A stretch of DNA of 64,000 bases from Helianthus annuus (Eukaryota > Streptophyta > Magnoliopsida > Asterales > Asteraceae): assembly GCF_002127325.2 (NCBI RefSeq), contig NC_035435.2, forward strand, positions 115,658,268 to 115,722,267, written 5' to 3'. Each line of letters starts with the position of its first letter. The stretch's first letter is position 1. The translations under genes were made by a program, and so were the position numbers. Below are positions 31,923-42,871 of this stretch, in pieces. The notes below the pieces were generated by a model that saw only the letters and a program-made list of their open reading frames with translations, made no database searches and was not told the DNA's origin.

Positions 31923-33826
31923 TGATATTCGCTAATTTACACATATTTTAGTCCCCCGTTTTACCCCCATTTAATGCGTTTTCGGCCGTAAAACTGTCAT
32001 TCGGATACTTAATTATCTACATTTTTGTTTACAGGCCTAAAATAGCATACCAGACAAGATGACAGCGAAAACGAGGACTTTCCGGACAAAACGACAAGGC
32101 TGCGAAGATTCTGTGAACAAAAATGACCTGGGCGTTTGGCACGGTCATGCGGGCATCCGCACGACCGTGCATATCCGACAAACAAGAAAGTGTCGGCGGT
32201 GAACCAGGCGTGCAAGCACGGCGTGCAAGGCTCTGAAGGCCAATCCGAAAAGGCACGGTCGTTCCGGATGTGGAACGGTCGTGCGTATCCGAGAACCAAC
32301 ATAACCTCGGAACTGAACGGCCAAGGAACAAAGCGTGCAAGCCAAATGCCGGTTTGGCACGCCCGTGCCAAACCTGGAACGTCCGTGCGTGTCCGAAGAC
32401 CAGTCAACGATCTGTGACGTCATGCGGTATGGTGGCCCACCACCAATAATGCTTAAAGTGCACGGTCGTGCCAAACCAAGAACGACCGTGCCGATCAGAA
32501 AAACCATTTAAACAGAACAGAAGCATTTTAGACGTAACTCTGGACATTTTGGGAGCTCTGCAGGCGATTTTGAGGCTCCGAAGGCTGCTGCTTTCACTCG
32601 GATTCAAGCCACATTGCCCGGTTTTGCTCGTTTACTATCCAGATTCTTAATCTTGTGCTTGTTTATGGTTTGGATTTCTAACCTTTCCAGAATTTTGTTA
32701 ATGTTTCAAGCATTTAGATTAATATTTATGTATTATTGTAGCCTTTGGGCAAAAACACAACAATCCCTTGCTTGATTATAGCTTTTAGTATGTCAATCTA
32801 TGTTTGTAATGACATTTGAAGTGTTTTCTATGATTATCTTTGATGATTAGTTTGCAACCTTGTTATTGATATTGATTTCTTGATTATAAGTAATTGTGTT
32901 GGATGATTGGTGCTTGGTTAGGTAAGATAGTTGCAAAATGAAGCTTATTTAATCATGTATTAGTAAACTTTTAATTTGGTTAACTAGTTTAACTTGGTTA
33001 AAATGTAGGCACCATGATACTCTAACGGGTTAGTGGTTTAATAAAATGTAATTATTATTAATCAAGAGAGCTTGCCCTCACGGAAGGACTCTAACGGGTT
33101 AGATGGTGTTGTTACGAATTCTTGCCATGATTTGTTAGCTTAGTTAGTAGTTTCGGCCAAAATTGCTATCTTGGTGAATTTATGTGCAAGATTTGTAAAA
33201 TGAACTCGGTTGTGATTTAATCTAGTTTATGCTTGTCTCGGTGGTTGCATTGTGTTTATCGGTGTTGCTTTCCTTGATTAAGTGAGGTTAGAAAACTCCT
33301 AACGGATGACTAACTTATTTTTAGGAGATTTTTGTAGACATTAATCAATCGCACGTTAAAGAACAATTTTAGGTGGTTAAAGTGTGTTTATCGTTTTAAC
33401 TTTCCGAATGATTGTCATGTTAGGATTCCCGAAAGGGATACTAATTGTCTCGAAATGGAAAATTGACCGAATGCTTCTAGTGCCAAAACTGACTTAGATG
33501 ACATGCTTTGGTTGTGTATTAAGCAAGGCTATTTATATATAATTTACTATGTTTTATAAGTATTTATTTATGCTTACTTTAGATTAATTAAAACCAAAAC
33601 AACGTATGTTTTTACCGGTAATTTAGTGGCAAAGGTCTAGTACTATTTCTCCGCCCATTTCCGTGGATCGATACTTGGTTCTTACCGATACTTTACTACA
33701 TATATGACAGGGTACACTTGCCCTTTCGTGTGTGTTTTGATGTAAAAGTAATAATCACTTTTATAAATTTAAAACCAATTCGTGTGTAATTTCATTGTAA
33801 AAATATGTGTAGTCACGCACGTACCA
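31923..33826 (+). repeat. 3' LTR of E5 (1904 bp)
   Basis: It starts TGATATTCGC and ends CGCACGTACCA at target duplication gatat. It contains four more pairs of the 12-bp near-palindrome (32139/32159, 32253/32273, 32357/32377, 32460/32480). Its final 483 bp are found inverted at the left end of the element. There is no direct LTR partner in the window, so age cannot be read from an LTR pair, but the inverted copy is almost identical. Confidence 0.88.
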
Positions 33827-35044
33827 GATATACCGGGCTAGGATTCGAGTTACAGAAACAAGGGCCAAACCAACCACCCAAGAATGGAATCGTCGAGCGA
33901 AAACACTTGATAATCTCTTCGAAGCAGCTTTTCTTGCCACCAGACCTTTCTCCATCAATTAGGAATCTGATGCCGTCACTAAACACATTCCTTAAATTGT
34001 AGCCATTTGTTGAGTGTTTTTTTGGTGTCTAATCCGCATATATATCACCATTGCACTTGATTTTCTTGACTGTATATCTCTTAAATGTCAACATATACGC
34101 GTGTGATTTAGTTTACAAAGATTTTTCAATGCCGAGGACCTCGATCAGAGATTAAAAAAGGCGTAAGGTTCACAATGGTGTAAAATTAAAATGGGATTTA
34201 CCGGGCTAGGATTCGAGTTACAGGAACAAGGGCCAAACCAACCACCCAGAAATGGAATCGTCGAGCGAAAACACTTGACAACCTCCTAGAAGCACCTTTT
34301 CTTGCCACCAGACCTTTCTCCATCAATTAGGAATCTGATGCCGTCACTAAACACATTCCTTAAATTGTAGCCATTTGTTGAGTGTTTTTTTTTGGTGTCT
34401 AATCCGCATATATATCACCATTGCCCTTGATTTTCTTGACTGTATACTCTTAAATGTCCACATATACACGTGTGATTTAGTTTACGAAGATTTTTCAATG
34501 GCGAGAACCTCAATCAGAGAGTAAAAAAGGCGTAAGGTTCACAATGGTGTAAGGTTAAAATGGGATATACCGGGCTAGGATACGAGTTACAGGAACAAGG
34601 GCCAAACCAACCACCCAAGAATGGAATCGTTGAGCGGAAACACTTGACAACCTCCTAGAAGCAGCTTTTCTTTCCACCAGACCTTTCTCCATCAAATAGG
34701 AATCTGATGCCGTCACTAAACACATTCCTTAAATTGTAGCCATTTGTTGAATGGTTTTTTTTGGTGTCTAATCCGCATATATATCACCATTGCCCTTGAA
34801 TTTCTTGATTGTATATCTCCCTAATGTCAACATATACACGTGTGATTTAGTTTACGAATATTTTTCAATGCCGAGAATCTCGATCAGAGAGTAAAAAATG
34901 CGTAAGTTTCACAATGGTGTAAAACTAAAATGGGATATACCGGGCTAGGATTCGAGTTACAGGAACAAGGGCCAAACCAACCACCCAAGAATGGAATCGT
35001 CGAGCGAAAACACTTGACAACCGCCTAGAAGCAGCTTTTGTTGC
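33827..35044. repeat. Satellite array block S3
   Basis: About 3.3 monomers between E5 and E4. The first part continues the monomer interrupted by E5. The last two monomers (tgtatactcttaaatgtcc variant, then cccttgaatttcttgattg variant) are almost repeated at 42270-42871 ahead of the solo LTR. It ends in gttgc (35040-35044), the left target duplication of E4, with one change from cttgc. Confidence 0.95.
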
Positions 35045-35855
35045 TGTTGGGATTGAACCCTACCAGAGGAACAGATAATGTAAAGCCAAAACCTGATCAC
35101 AACAGTGGATTCACAATAAGCAGATGTTTACACTAAGCTCTCCCCTTGACAGTGGTTACCTTTCTGCTGATACACTCTAAACACTGCTCAGAAGAACAAC
35201 TGATGAACCAAACACTGATGAAACAACTAAAGACTGCTAAAAGGCAAACGTTGAGCTCTATCTACTGTTGTCTCTTAAGTACTGCTGAAGATCCAAGCAC
35301 TGCTCATTCAAAGACTGATCACCTTTTGAAGAAAGCACTGATGTTCAAGTAATCAGTGTTTAGGCTACAACAGTGGAACGTGAACAGTGTTAGACTTGTT
35401 TAGTATTATATTATCAATCAGTTGTTAGACATCAATAGTTTTGTATAGATCAGTGCTTATAGGTTGTTAAGCTGTTAGATGTCACTATCATGGTGACGTC
35501 AGCTGAGGTACATCAGTAGTTTGGTTTGCCTATAAATATGACAGTACTCTGTACTGTTATATTTGATTCGTTTTGAGTGAGTTCTTCTCCTCAATTCAAT
35601 CCTTTCATCTTCTGCAACCAACTCTGGAGTATCAGGCTGAGGGGGAGTTTAGTCTGTAAGCTTGCATTGTAATCTTTTGCTTTTAATGTAATCTTTCGAC
35701 TCTATGAAAAAGCAATTGTTTATCAAACTATATTCTCCTTTGATTGTGTTTAACAAAGTTTGTATTCATTTCCGCTGCACTTTACATCATTTCTTATACT
35801 CTGAATGTTCAATTCATACAAACAAGCACAATCATGAGAGCCTCAGATCCTAACA
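35045..35855 (+). repeat. 5' LTR of E4 (811 bp)
   Basis: TGTTGGGATTGAACCC to CAGATCCTAACA. It matches the solo LTR 42872-43259 plus 50516-50938 with few substitutions and the same total length of 811 bp. TATAAATA at 35531-35538 is followed by a short inverted repeat CAGTAC/GTACTG. A run of short CTGATGAA/CACTGAT-like repeats fills 35170-35350. Confidence 0.93.
35531..35538 (+). promoter_or_regulatory. TATA box in E4 LTR
   Basis: TATAAATA, repeated in the solo LTR at 50614-50621. Confidence 0.6.
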
Positions 35856-35857
35856 AT

Positions 35858-35869
35858 TGGTATCAGAGC
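35858..35869 (+). other. Primer binding site of E4
   Basis: TGGTATCAGAGC, complementary to initiator tRNA-Met, two bases after the 5' LTR. Confidence 0.9.
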
Positions 35870-37845
35870 TTGGACAGTCAAATTCGATCTAACAATCAAT
35901 TTGACATAAAAGTTCGGCTTAAAATTCATTGATACTAAGGGTGGTTGTATTCAGTTGAAAAACAGAGTAACGAGTGAATCATGATCAAAATGGTTATTCA
36001 GAAACTCTGTAAATCAACCAAGATGTCATATGACACACAAATTTCACGCAACAAGTGATATCATGCACAAGTCACTCATAGTTTTCAGATCTGTAAAATA
36101 TCTTATAAATTATGGGATCGTTCGATATTTTCAAAATTGATTTCAATTGTTGTTTTGATATTTGTGATGTTTTCACTAAATGCTAAAGTATGCACCTCAG
36201 ATTAACAAAAACCTATGTTCTTAAAACATTAGTGTTTTTGATAACATAAAAGAGGGAAATTAAAACTTTAGTCATCAGATCTTATGTGTTGAAAACAGGT
36301 TGAGTTCCTCAAAAGGACAAAATCAACTGTGTTAAAATACATTAAGAAAATCAGGAGTCAAAAATGTCCAGATCATAGGTAATGAGAAGGTTGGCATAAG
36401 CATGTGCAGAAATGACCAAATCTCTCAAAACATTACTGCAAAATGATTCTGGAACAAGTATTCCTTCAATAAATACCCCTCAGTATGTATTTCAATACTT
36501 ATGATTGGGAAGGGTAAAAAGGGAAGAAGAAAATGAACAAATCTCAAAGTGTGGTTATCTCAAAATTTTTGAAATCAAAAGAAAAGAGTATAAGCATAAA
36601 ACACTTATGAGGTCAAAGTTGGGTAAACAGTGGTCAATCATGCAACTGTGTGCTTTCATCAAATACAGGAATCGTTCAGGTATCTATGGCATCTCCAGTG
36701 ATTGTTCTTAAAAGAAGAATTTACAATCAATTGTCAAAGAAAATGACCCCAAACAATGGTCAAAATAACTTGAGAATGATATGATCATGAACTTATTTGA
36801 AAAGCTGTCAGATCCTTTTTGATAATTATCAAAACATCCTTTAATTTTTTTTTTGGTGTTTTTCTCTAAATAAAACCAGATATATATTACTTTTTATAAA
36901 ATATATTTTGTACTTTTACTCATTTTTGATAGTAAAAGTTCTTCTCTGGTCAGGATGCAACTTCCTTATTTTTGTGTGAAATTACTATCCTTAATCTGAT
37001 CAAAAGGAAATGGCACACATATCAGGGTCATGTTAAGCTCAAGTTTGGTTATCACAGATCATAAATTGATTGCAAATTGATTTTGAACTACTGAGATACT
37101 CATGTTCTAGTTCAAGTAATTAGACACAAAATGAGTAGCTCTAGTAGAAATGTCTTCATCATCTGGGATACTAAACCACTGTCTGGAATAATGGACATTT
37201 GGCAAAACCTTGAACAAAATTTCTGTAGATAACTGCTGGAAATTTAATCTTGATAATATACATCTAAAATGTATTTTGTTAAGAATAGCATCTCTGGTGC
37301 TAACATTATTTGTCAAAAGTTAAAACACTGCTGCACTATCAGTTGTTGCAATAAAAGTTTTCATTTTATTTTCTACCACTGTTGTACCTTAAATGCTGTT
37401 GTGCCTCAACATCTGCTCTCTAAAGTCATAACCTCTGCTCTTCAAAAACACTGATGTTCAAAATCATTGTTCCATCCACTGATACACCCACTACTTCATT
37501 TCATAACCGTTGTAACTACTGATGCTTGATCCATCAGTGGTTGTCAAAACAACTGTCCTCCATTATTTACCATTTCATCAGGGGTTGGCACGTGGTCAGT
37601 TTTTAGCCGTCAGATCATTATAACCGCTGCCACACCAGCATTCACTTTTTTCTGAATAAAACCCTGATTAAACTCAAACAGGGGCTCACACTGTTGAATT
37701 AAATTCCAAACATTCTCTTCACAAAGCAGTTTCCCTCTCATAACTCCAAAAACCTTCTTCGATCTTCTTCATCAAAAATGACAAACCAAAATCGAAGTCA
37801 AAATCAAAACCATCTTCTTCCTCCACTACATCAGACGCCACTCAA
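35870..37845 (+). other. E4 leader
   Basis: Nearly 2 kb of AT-rich sequence without a supported ORF; short open stretches have no recognisable domain. CTGTTG/CTGATGC-like short repeats occur near 37320-37560. An ATG at 37778 opens a 66-codon frame rich in Asn/Gln that may be the original N-terminus of the downstream ORF, separated from it by a frameshift. Confidence 0.6.
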
Positions 37846-39324
37846 ATGGCTGCTAAAACTACGGAGATTCGCTACAAATCTCCTCACAACTATGTGGGTA
37901 TACTCACAAAACTCACAACCGACAACACCTTCGACTCCATCCTGGATACCCTATCTGCATCAAAGTACAAAACTTTGATAACAACAGACGCTCCCATTTA
38001 TCTTCAAACCCAGAGAGAGTTCTGGAAGAATGCCACCCTTGAAAAACAAGGAGACATCATCACAGCCATCAACTCCTCGATACAGGGTAAGAAGGTACAA
38101 ATCTCTCCACAATCCATTTCTGAAATCTTTAAACTCGATGATTTGAAAGGAAAAACCTCATTTTCTAAAGACGAGTTGAAAAAGGATTTCATAAACAGGG
38201 GCTATGCAGAGCAACCTAAAAAGGATACCTTACAAAAAGGCTATTTTCCTTCTGCACCCAGATTTTTATTTCACACACTGTTAATGTGTGTTTCTAATAA
38301 AACAACGTCTTTTAATGAAATACCAACAAAAATTCAATGCCTGGGGTATGCAATTTTAAACAATAAAAACTTTAATTACTCCCAGGAAATATTTGATGAT
38401 TTGGTAAAAAACGTTGATAATAAGGCATTTCTGCTCTTTCCACGATTTCTAAGCTACTATTTTGAACAAAAAATTATAAAGGAAGATGCAAAATTGCCCA
38501 AACAAGGTGCCTCTTTTAAAATAAACTGCTTAACACCTGAAACATTCTCTAGAATGTTGGCACCAATAAAAACAAAAGCAAAGGTGCCTGAGCAGAATTT
38601 AGCAGATGAAACTGCTCCTCAGGTATCTGCTGCTGAGCCCACTGCTCCAGGTGATCAACGCAGCACACCCACTGCTTTGAAACCCACACCTGCCGCCACA
38701 AAAAGAACCAAAAAGAAAATATCCAGAAAACCCACCATACCCAAAACAAAAGCATCTCTAGAAGATGAGATCCCAGAGACATTGCCAGTGACAGCACAAA
38801 AGTCACCAATAACCACTGCTGCTACTTCCTCACAGCAGTTGGAAGAAAGATCTCAACCCCAGCCTCAAACTCCTTCTGCATCCTCACAAAAGGATCAGGT
38901 TGTAATCACAGGGACACCAAATTATGAAGCTCTGGATCCACTCGGATCTATCTTCCACAGTCCTGATCCCAAGGACATGTCTCTTTCAACACCCATACCC
39001 TCACCAATCATAATGCCACAATCAATAATACCCCTGTTGCATGCATTTGATATTGCACAGACACAAACCAGTTCCTCTCTATCACCCATTACTGAGAGTA
39101 TACCTCCACAAGTGACTGGGTCTGATGCTTATACCTCTGCTATCCCAGCAACAACTGAGGAGGTTACACCCCCTGAGTTACAAGTAACTCTCGGTGGTAG
39201 TTCAAGTGGAGCAGCAACTACAACTGATGGATCAACAGATCTTCAGTTGGACAGTTGTTACATAAATAAGACTCCCTTGAAGGCAATTTCTTCCATGGCA
39301 ACATCGGTAACCACAGTGAGTTGA
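37846..39324 (+). CDS. Accessory retroelement protein of E4, N-terminal part
   Basis: 492 codons. Residues about 20-215 form a compact domain (IYLQTQREFWKNATL, then FLFHTLLMCVSNKTTSFNE, then NYSQEIFDDLVKNV). From memory this resembles an uncharacterised domain common in Asteraceae retrotransposon-derived proteins. Residues about 245-490 are low-complexity Thr/Ser/Pro-rich. The ORF does not truly end at 39324: a shift near 39265 moves coding to the frame at about 39266-39578, which reads SPQYQEQGASMDDFWDSV, and a second shift near 39545 joins the next ORF. Function unknown. No enzyme motif is visible. Confidence 0.65.
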   Translation: MAAKTTEIRYKSPHNYVGILTKLTTDNTFDSILDTLSASKYKTLITTDAPIYLQTQREFWKNATLEKQGDIITAINSSIQGKKVQISPQSISEIFKLDDLKGKTSFSKDELKKDFINRGYAEQPKKDTLQKGYFPSAPRFLFHTLLMCVSNKTTSFNEIPTKIQCLGYAILNNKNFNYSQEIFDDLVKNVDNKAFLLFPRFLSYYFEQKIIKEDAKLPKQGASFKINCLTPETFSRMLAPIKTKAKVPEQNLADETAPQVSAAEPTAPGDQRSTPTALKPTPAATKRTKKKISRKPTIPKTKASLEDEIPETLPVTAQKSPITTAATSSQQLEERSQPQPQTPSASSQKDQVVITGTPNYEALDPLGSIFHSPDPKDMSLSTPIPSPIIMPQSIIPLLHAFDIAQTQTSSSLSPITESIPPQVTGSDAYTSAIPATTEEVTPPELQVTLGGSSSGAATTTDGSTDLQLDSCYINKTPLKAISSMATSVTTVS

Positions 39325-39559
39325 TTTTAACCACCGGTACCATCAAAGGTTTATCGAGTGCTGAAGAAAGAAGTCCCCAGTACCAAGAACAAGGGGCATC
39401 AATGGATGATTTTTGGGACTCAGTTCCTAAGTCACACATTGGTACAACCACTGCTGGTGGGGATTCAGATGATCCTACTAATGTAGGTGATGATTCAAAA
39501 TATCAGGAATTGACGAAAAGAGTTAAAAACTTGAAGATTCAGTTGCTGAAATTAAAGAT

Positions 39560-41812
39560 ATGGTGCAAGAGATTTTAAAAGCTCAAAAAGCACAAGCTAC
39601 TGCTGTTCCTGCTCAAGCACCTGCACAACATGCATTTGCTGCAAATGAGCTTTGGAATATTTTTCAACCCATGCTTGAAAAACAACAACATATGGCTGAT
39701 CAAAAGCATGCTATTCAAGTACAAATGCTGACCAACATGGTGGAATCAAGGTTTAAAGACACTCAAGCAGATATCAAGGCTATAAAGGCTAACATACAAA
39801 AGACTGCCCATAGTGGAAAAGTTCCATCTTCCATCCTCTTCATGGATACACCCTTTGCAGATAATGCCAAAAAGGGGGAGAAAATCAAGTTGAGAAAGAA
39901 AAGAATAGAAGATGGGCTGTATATTGAACCAGAAGAAGAAAAACAGTCTTCTAAATCACCTCAAACCACAAAATCCAAAACTTCAATTCAAACAGCTGAT
40001 ACATCAGTAGTTACAAAAACTGCTATCAGTAGCCAAACAGCTGCCATGTCATCAACACACACACCTCCAACACACACCACTCTATCACACATCATCACAA
40101 CCACTGTCCCACCATCGTCTGTGTCTACAGCACAAAAGCCACCATTACCATCACAAACAGCCAAACCATTATCACCCCCTGCCAAAAAGCAGAAGACAAC
40201 AGATGTTACAACATCTGTTGTAATGGCAACAATGGTTGAAGCACCAGTTGTTTCAACTACTGTTAGTCAATCACTGATCACCACTCAAACAACTGCCATC
40301 ATAACCCCTGCTCAAAAGCAGAAGACATCTGCTGATACATCAGTAGTTGTAATGACAACAGCAGTTGAGACACCAGTTGTTTCAGCAGCTGTTAGTCAAT
40401 CATCCACCACTGCTATCACCTTTCCTATATCACAACCAAAGCTCTTCAGTAGAAAAAGAAAGCCAATCCCTGCCAAGGAGGGAATACATGATCCTAATGC
40501 TGAAAAATATCCACTGGAACTTGAAGCTCTCAAAAATGAGATGAGGCAATTCTATACAGAAGAAGATCCTTCAAAAAGAAGATTCTCCTCACTCATAGGC
40601 TACATGCCACCAGAGGATATGGATGATTACCTCAAGATCAAGGCAAGGCAAGCTAAATTAAAAGCTAAGGTTGACAGTGAAAGAGAAGGTCTAAGCAACG
40701 AAGGCATTGCTAAAAGACTGGAGTTCTACTTCACAAAAGTAAAGCAGATAGAAGAATTTGCACAAGAGCTAATCAAAGAAAAGACTGATCGAAAGAAAAA
40801 GTTAAGGAAACAGTATCTAGCCTACATCATGAAAGAGAAATTCTATCCTGCTGAAGAACAACAGTTTGAAGAATGGCCATTAGTTGCATTAAAGCATGAA
40901 GCTGAGAGGATCAACAGAATCAAAGATGATCCTACAAAGAATAAAAATGCTCCAAACTGGAGCAAATACAAAAAGCTCATTGCTGACCTCACTGCTGAGT
41001 ACAAAGGAAAGAAAAAGGAGCTGGTGGATGCAAAAATGGATACTGCTGAAGCCATATCAAAATGGTCCAGGCAGCAGACTGATGAAGCCTATAAAAGGCT
41101 AAAGAAAAGAAAGATAACTGCTTCAAGTGCTTCAAAGAAACGAGAACATATGATGAAACTTGAACAACAGATTGAAAACCTCAGAACAATGTTCAAGTCA
41201 GCATACAATCCTATTCTTGTGTCAGACCAAAAAGAAGGTAAACAGCTGACTGAGGAAGAGGTCAAAGAAAAAGAAGCAGAGTACTTCAAGGACGCCATCA
41301 TGAAAATGGGTCTGAAAGAAGATAACTCAACAAAGCTTCAGAACCTTTTTGAGAAGGTGTTAAACAAACCTGCATCACCAAACACTGCAACAGACATGTC
41401 AGAAATGGAAAGGCAAGAGCTTATTGAACAAGAAACTGCAGAAGACATAGCTGTAGCAAACAAAGTCATTGAAGAAGCCTTCAAAAGAATGTATGAGAGT
41501 TTGCAAGTGTTTACAAGGCCATCATCCCCCAACTCATCAAAGAATAAATCTCTCCCAAGAAACCCATTAGGATTTAAAATACTAAAGTGGATGTCTGATC
41601 AAAAGACCCACGTATTGACTTTGGTCAGATCCAGTGGCGAAATGAAGTACATATCAAGGAAAGAAGCACTTGGCCTTGGTGTTGAAGATCTGCAGGATCT
41701 CCTTGAACTTACATTGTGTAGGGATGAGGATGACAAGAGTTCCAAGGAATTTGAAGCTGAATTAAAGAAACAAGCTAAGGAACTCTTGATGAGGAATAAA
41801 AATCCAGAATAA
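39560..41812 (+). CDS. Accessory retroelement protein of E4, C-terminal part
   Basis: 750 codons, in frame with similar coding sequence starting slightly upstream (about 39545). The N-terminal 60 residues look like a coiled coil. Residues about 120-300 are Thr/Ser/Pro/Val-rich repeats with SQTA, VVSTTVSQS and AQKQKTS units. Residues about 320-690 are very Lys/Glu-rich and probably helical. The last about 70 residues (WMSDQKTHVLTLVRSSGEMKYIS, then DLQDLLELTLCRDED) resemble a C-terminal module seen in Asteraceae Copia-derived proteins, from memory. The stop lies about 25 bp before the polypurine tract. No catalytic motif is visible; a structural or RNA-binding role would be a guess. Confidence 0.65.
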   Translation: MVQEILKAQKAQATAVPAQAPAQHAFAANELWNIFQPMLEKQQHMADQKHAIQVQMLTNMVESRFKDTQADIKAIKANIQKTAHSGKVPSSILFMDTPFADNAKKGEKIKLRKKRIEDGLYIEPEEEKQSSKSPQTTKSKTSIQTADTSVVTKTAISSQTAAMSSTHTPPTHTTLSHIITTTVPPSSVSTAQKPPLPSQTAKPLSPPAKKQKTTDVTTSVVMATMVEAPVVSTTVSQSLITTQTTAIITPAQKQKTSADTSVVVMTTAVETPVVSAAVSQSSTTAITFPISQPKLFSRKRKPIPAKEGIHDPNAEKYPLELEALKNEMRQFYTEEDPSKRRFSSLIGYMPPEDMDDYLKIKARQAKLKAKVDSEREGLSNEGIAKRLEFYFTKVKQIEEFAQELIKEKTDRKKKLRKQYLAYIMKEKFYPAEEQQFEEWPLVALKHEAERINRIKDDPTKNKNAPNWSKYKKLIADLTAEYKGKKKELVDAKMDTAEAISKWSRQQTDEAYKRLKKRKITASSASKKREHMMKLEQQIENLRTMFKSAYNPILVSDQKEGKQLTEEEVKEKEAEYFKDAIMKMGLKEDNSTKLQNLFEKVLNKPASPNTATDMSEMERQELIEQETAEDIAVANKVIEEAFKRMYESLQVFTRPSSPNSSKNKSLPRNPLGFKILKWMSDQKTHVLTLVRSSGEMKYISRKEALGLGVEDLQDLLELTLCRDEDDKSSKEFEAELKKQAKELLMRNKNPE

Positions 41813-41837
41813 TGACAGGTTTTGGCATTATCTGTTC

Positions 41838-41848
41838 CAGGGGGAGAT
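41838..41848 (+). other. Polypurine tract of E4
   Basis: CAGGGGGAGAT directly precedes TGTTGGGATTGAACCC, the LTR start. Confidence 0.8.
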
Positions 41849-41865
41849 TGTTGGGATTGAACCCT
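41849..41865 (+). repeat. Truncated 3' LTR of E4
   Basis: Only about 17 bases of the LTR start remain before the sequence turns into satellite at atatatatcacc. This marks a rearrangement breakpoint with at most one or two bases of shared sequence. Confidence 0.85.
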
Positions 41866-42871
41866 ATATATATCACCATTGCACTTGATTTTCTTGACTG
41901 TCTATCTCTTAAATGTCAACATATACACGTGTGATTTAGTTTACGAAGATTTTTCAATGCCGAGAACCTCGATCAGAGAGTAAAAAAGGCGTAAGGTTCA
42001 CAATGGTGTAAAATTAAAATGGGATATACCGGGCTAGCATTTGAGTTTCAGGAACAAGGGCCAAACCAACCACCAAAGAATGGAATCATCGAGCGAAAAC
42101 ACTTGACAACCTCCTAGAAGCAACTTTTCTTGCCACCAGACCTTTCTCCATCAATTAGGAATCTGATGCCGTCACTAAACACATTCCTTAAATTGTAGCC
42201 ATTTGTTGAGTGTTTTTTTTGGTGTCTAATCCGCATATATATCACCATTGCCCTTGATTTTCTTGACTGTATACTCTTAAATGTCCACATATACACGTGT
42301 GATTTAGTTTACGAAGATTTTTCAATGGCGAGAACCTCAATCAGAGAGTAAAAAAGGCGTAAGGTTCACAATGGTGTAAAGTTAAAATGGGATATACCGA
42401 GCTAGGATACGAGTTACAGGAACAAGGGCCAAACCAACCACCCAAGAATGGAATCGTTGAGCGGAAACACTTGACAACCTCCTAGAAGCAGCTTTTCTTG
42501 CCACCAGACCTTTCTCCATCAAATAGGAATCTGATGCCGTCACTAAACACATTCCTTAAATTGTAGCCATTTGTTGAATGGTTTTTTTTGGTGTCTAATC
42601 CGCATATATATCACCATTGCCCTTGAATTTCTTGATTGTATATCTCCCTAATGTCAACATATACACGTGTGATTTAGTTTACGAATATTTTTCAATGCCG
42701 AGAATCTCGATCAGAGAGTAAAAAAGGCGTAAGTTTCACAATGGTGTAAAACTAAAATGGGATATACCGGGCTAGGATTCGAGTTACAGGAACAAGGGCC
42801 AAACCAACCACCCAAGAATGGAATCGTCGAGCGAAAACACTTGACAACCGCCTAGAAGCAGCTTTTCTTGC
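41866..42871. repeat. Satellite array block S4
   Basis: About 2.7 monomers. 42270-42871 is nearly the same as 34441-35044, including the rare missing TC in tgtatactctt and gaatcgttgagcgg. It ends with cttgc (42867-42871), the target duplication of the solo LTR. Confidence 0.93.

Larger units (their letters stand above)
21207..33826 (+). mobile_element. E5: Athila-like Ty3-Gypsy retrotransposon with inverted U5 at its left end
   Basis: 12,620 bp flanked by gatat at 21202-21206 and 33827-33831. It begins TGGTACGTGCGTGAC and ends GTCACGCACGTACCA. Contents in order: inverted U5 copy, tRNA-Asp type primer site, leader, gag, pol, inter-ORF region, Athila-type ORF3, 3' untranslated region, polypurine tract, 3' LTR (31923-33826). 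No direct 5' LTR exists: bases 21207-21689 are the reverse complement of 33344-33826 with only about one mismatch seen. Domain order PR-RT-RNase H-INT and the gag type identify Gypsy/Athila. Two frameshifts interrupt gag-pol. Confidence 0.93.
35045..41865 (+). mobile_element. E4: LTR retroelement coding only for an accessory protein
   Basis: 5' LTR 35045-35855, Met-type primer site 35858-35869, about 2-kb leader, one large broken ORF (37846-41812), polypurine tract CCAGGGGGAGAT, then only the first about 17 bases of the 3' LTR (41849-41865) before satellite DNA. No gag, protease, integrase or reverse transcriptase domain is visible. The missing 3' LTR is mirrored by an 811-bp solo LTR further right with the same flanking target site. 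The element is non-autonomous; its primer site points to a Copia-type helper. Confidence 0.88.

Noticed and set aside
32009..32507. Overlapping ORFs in the E5 LTR
   Set aside because: Same reason: the GC-rich repeat zone lacks stops. No start context or homology is visible.
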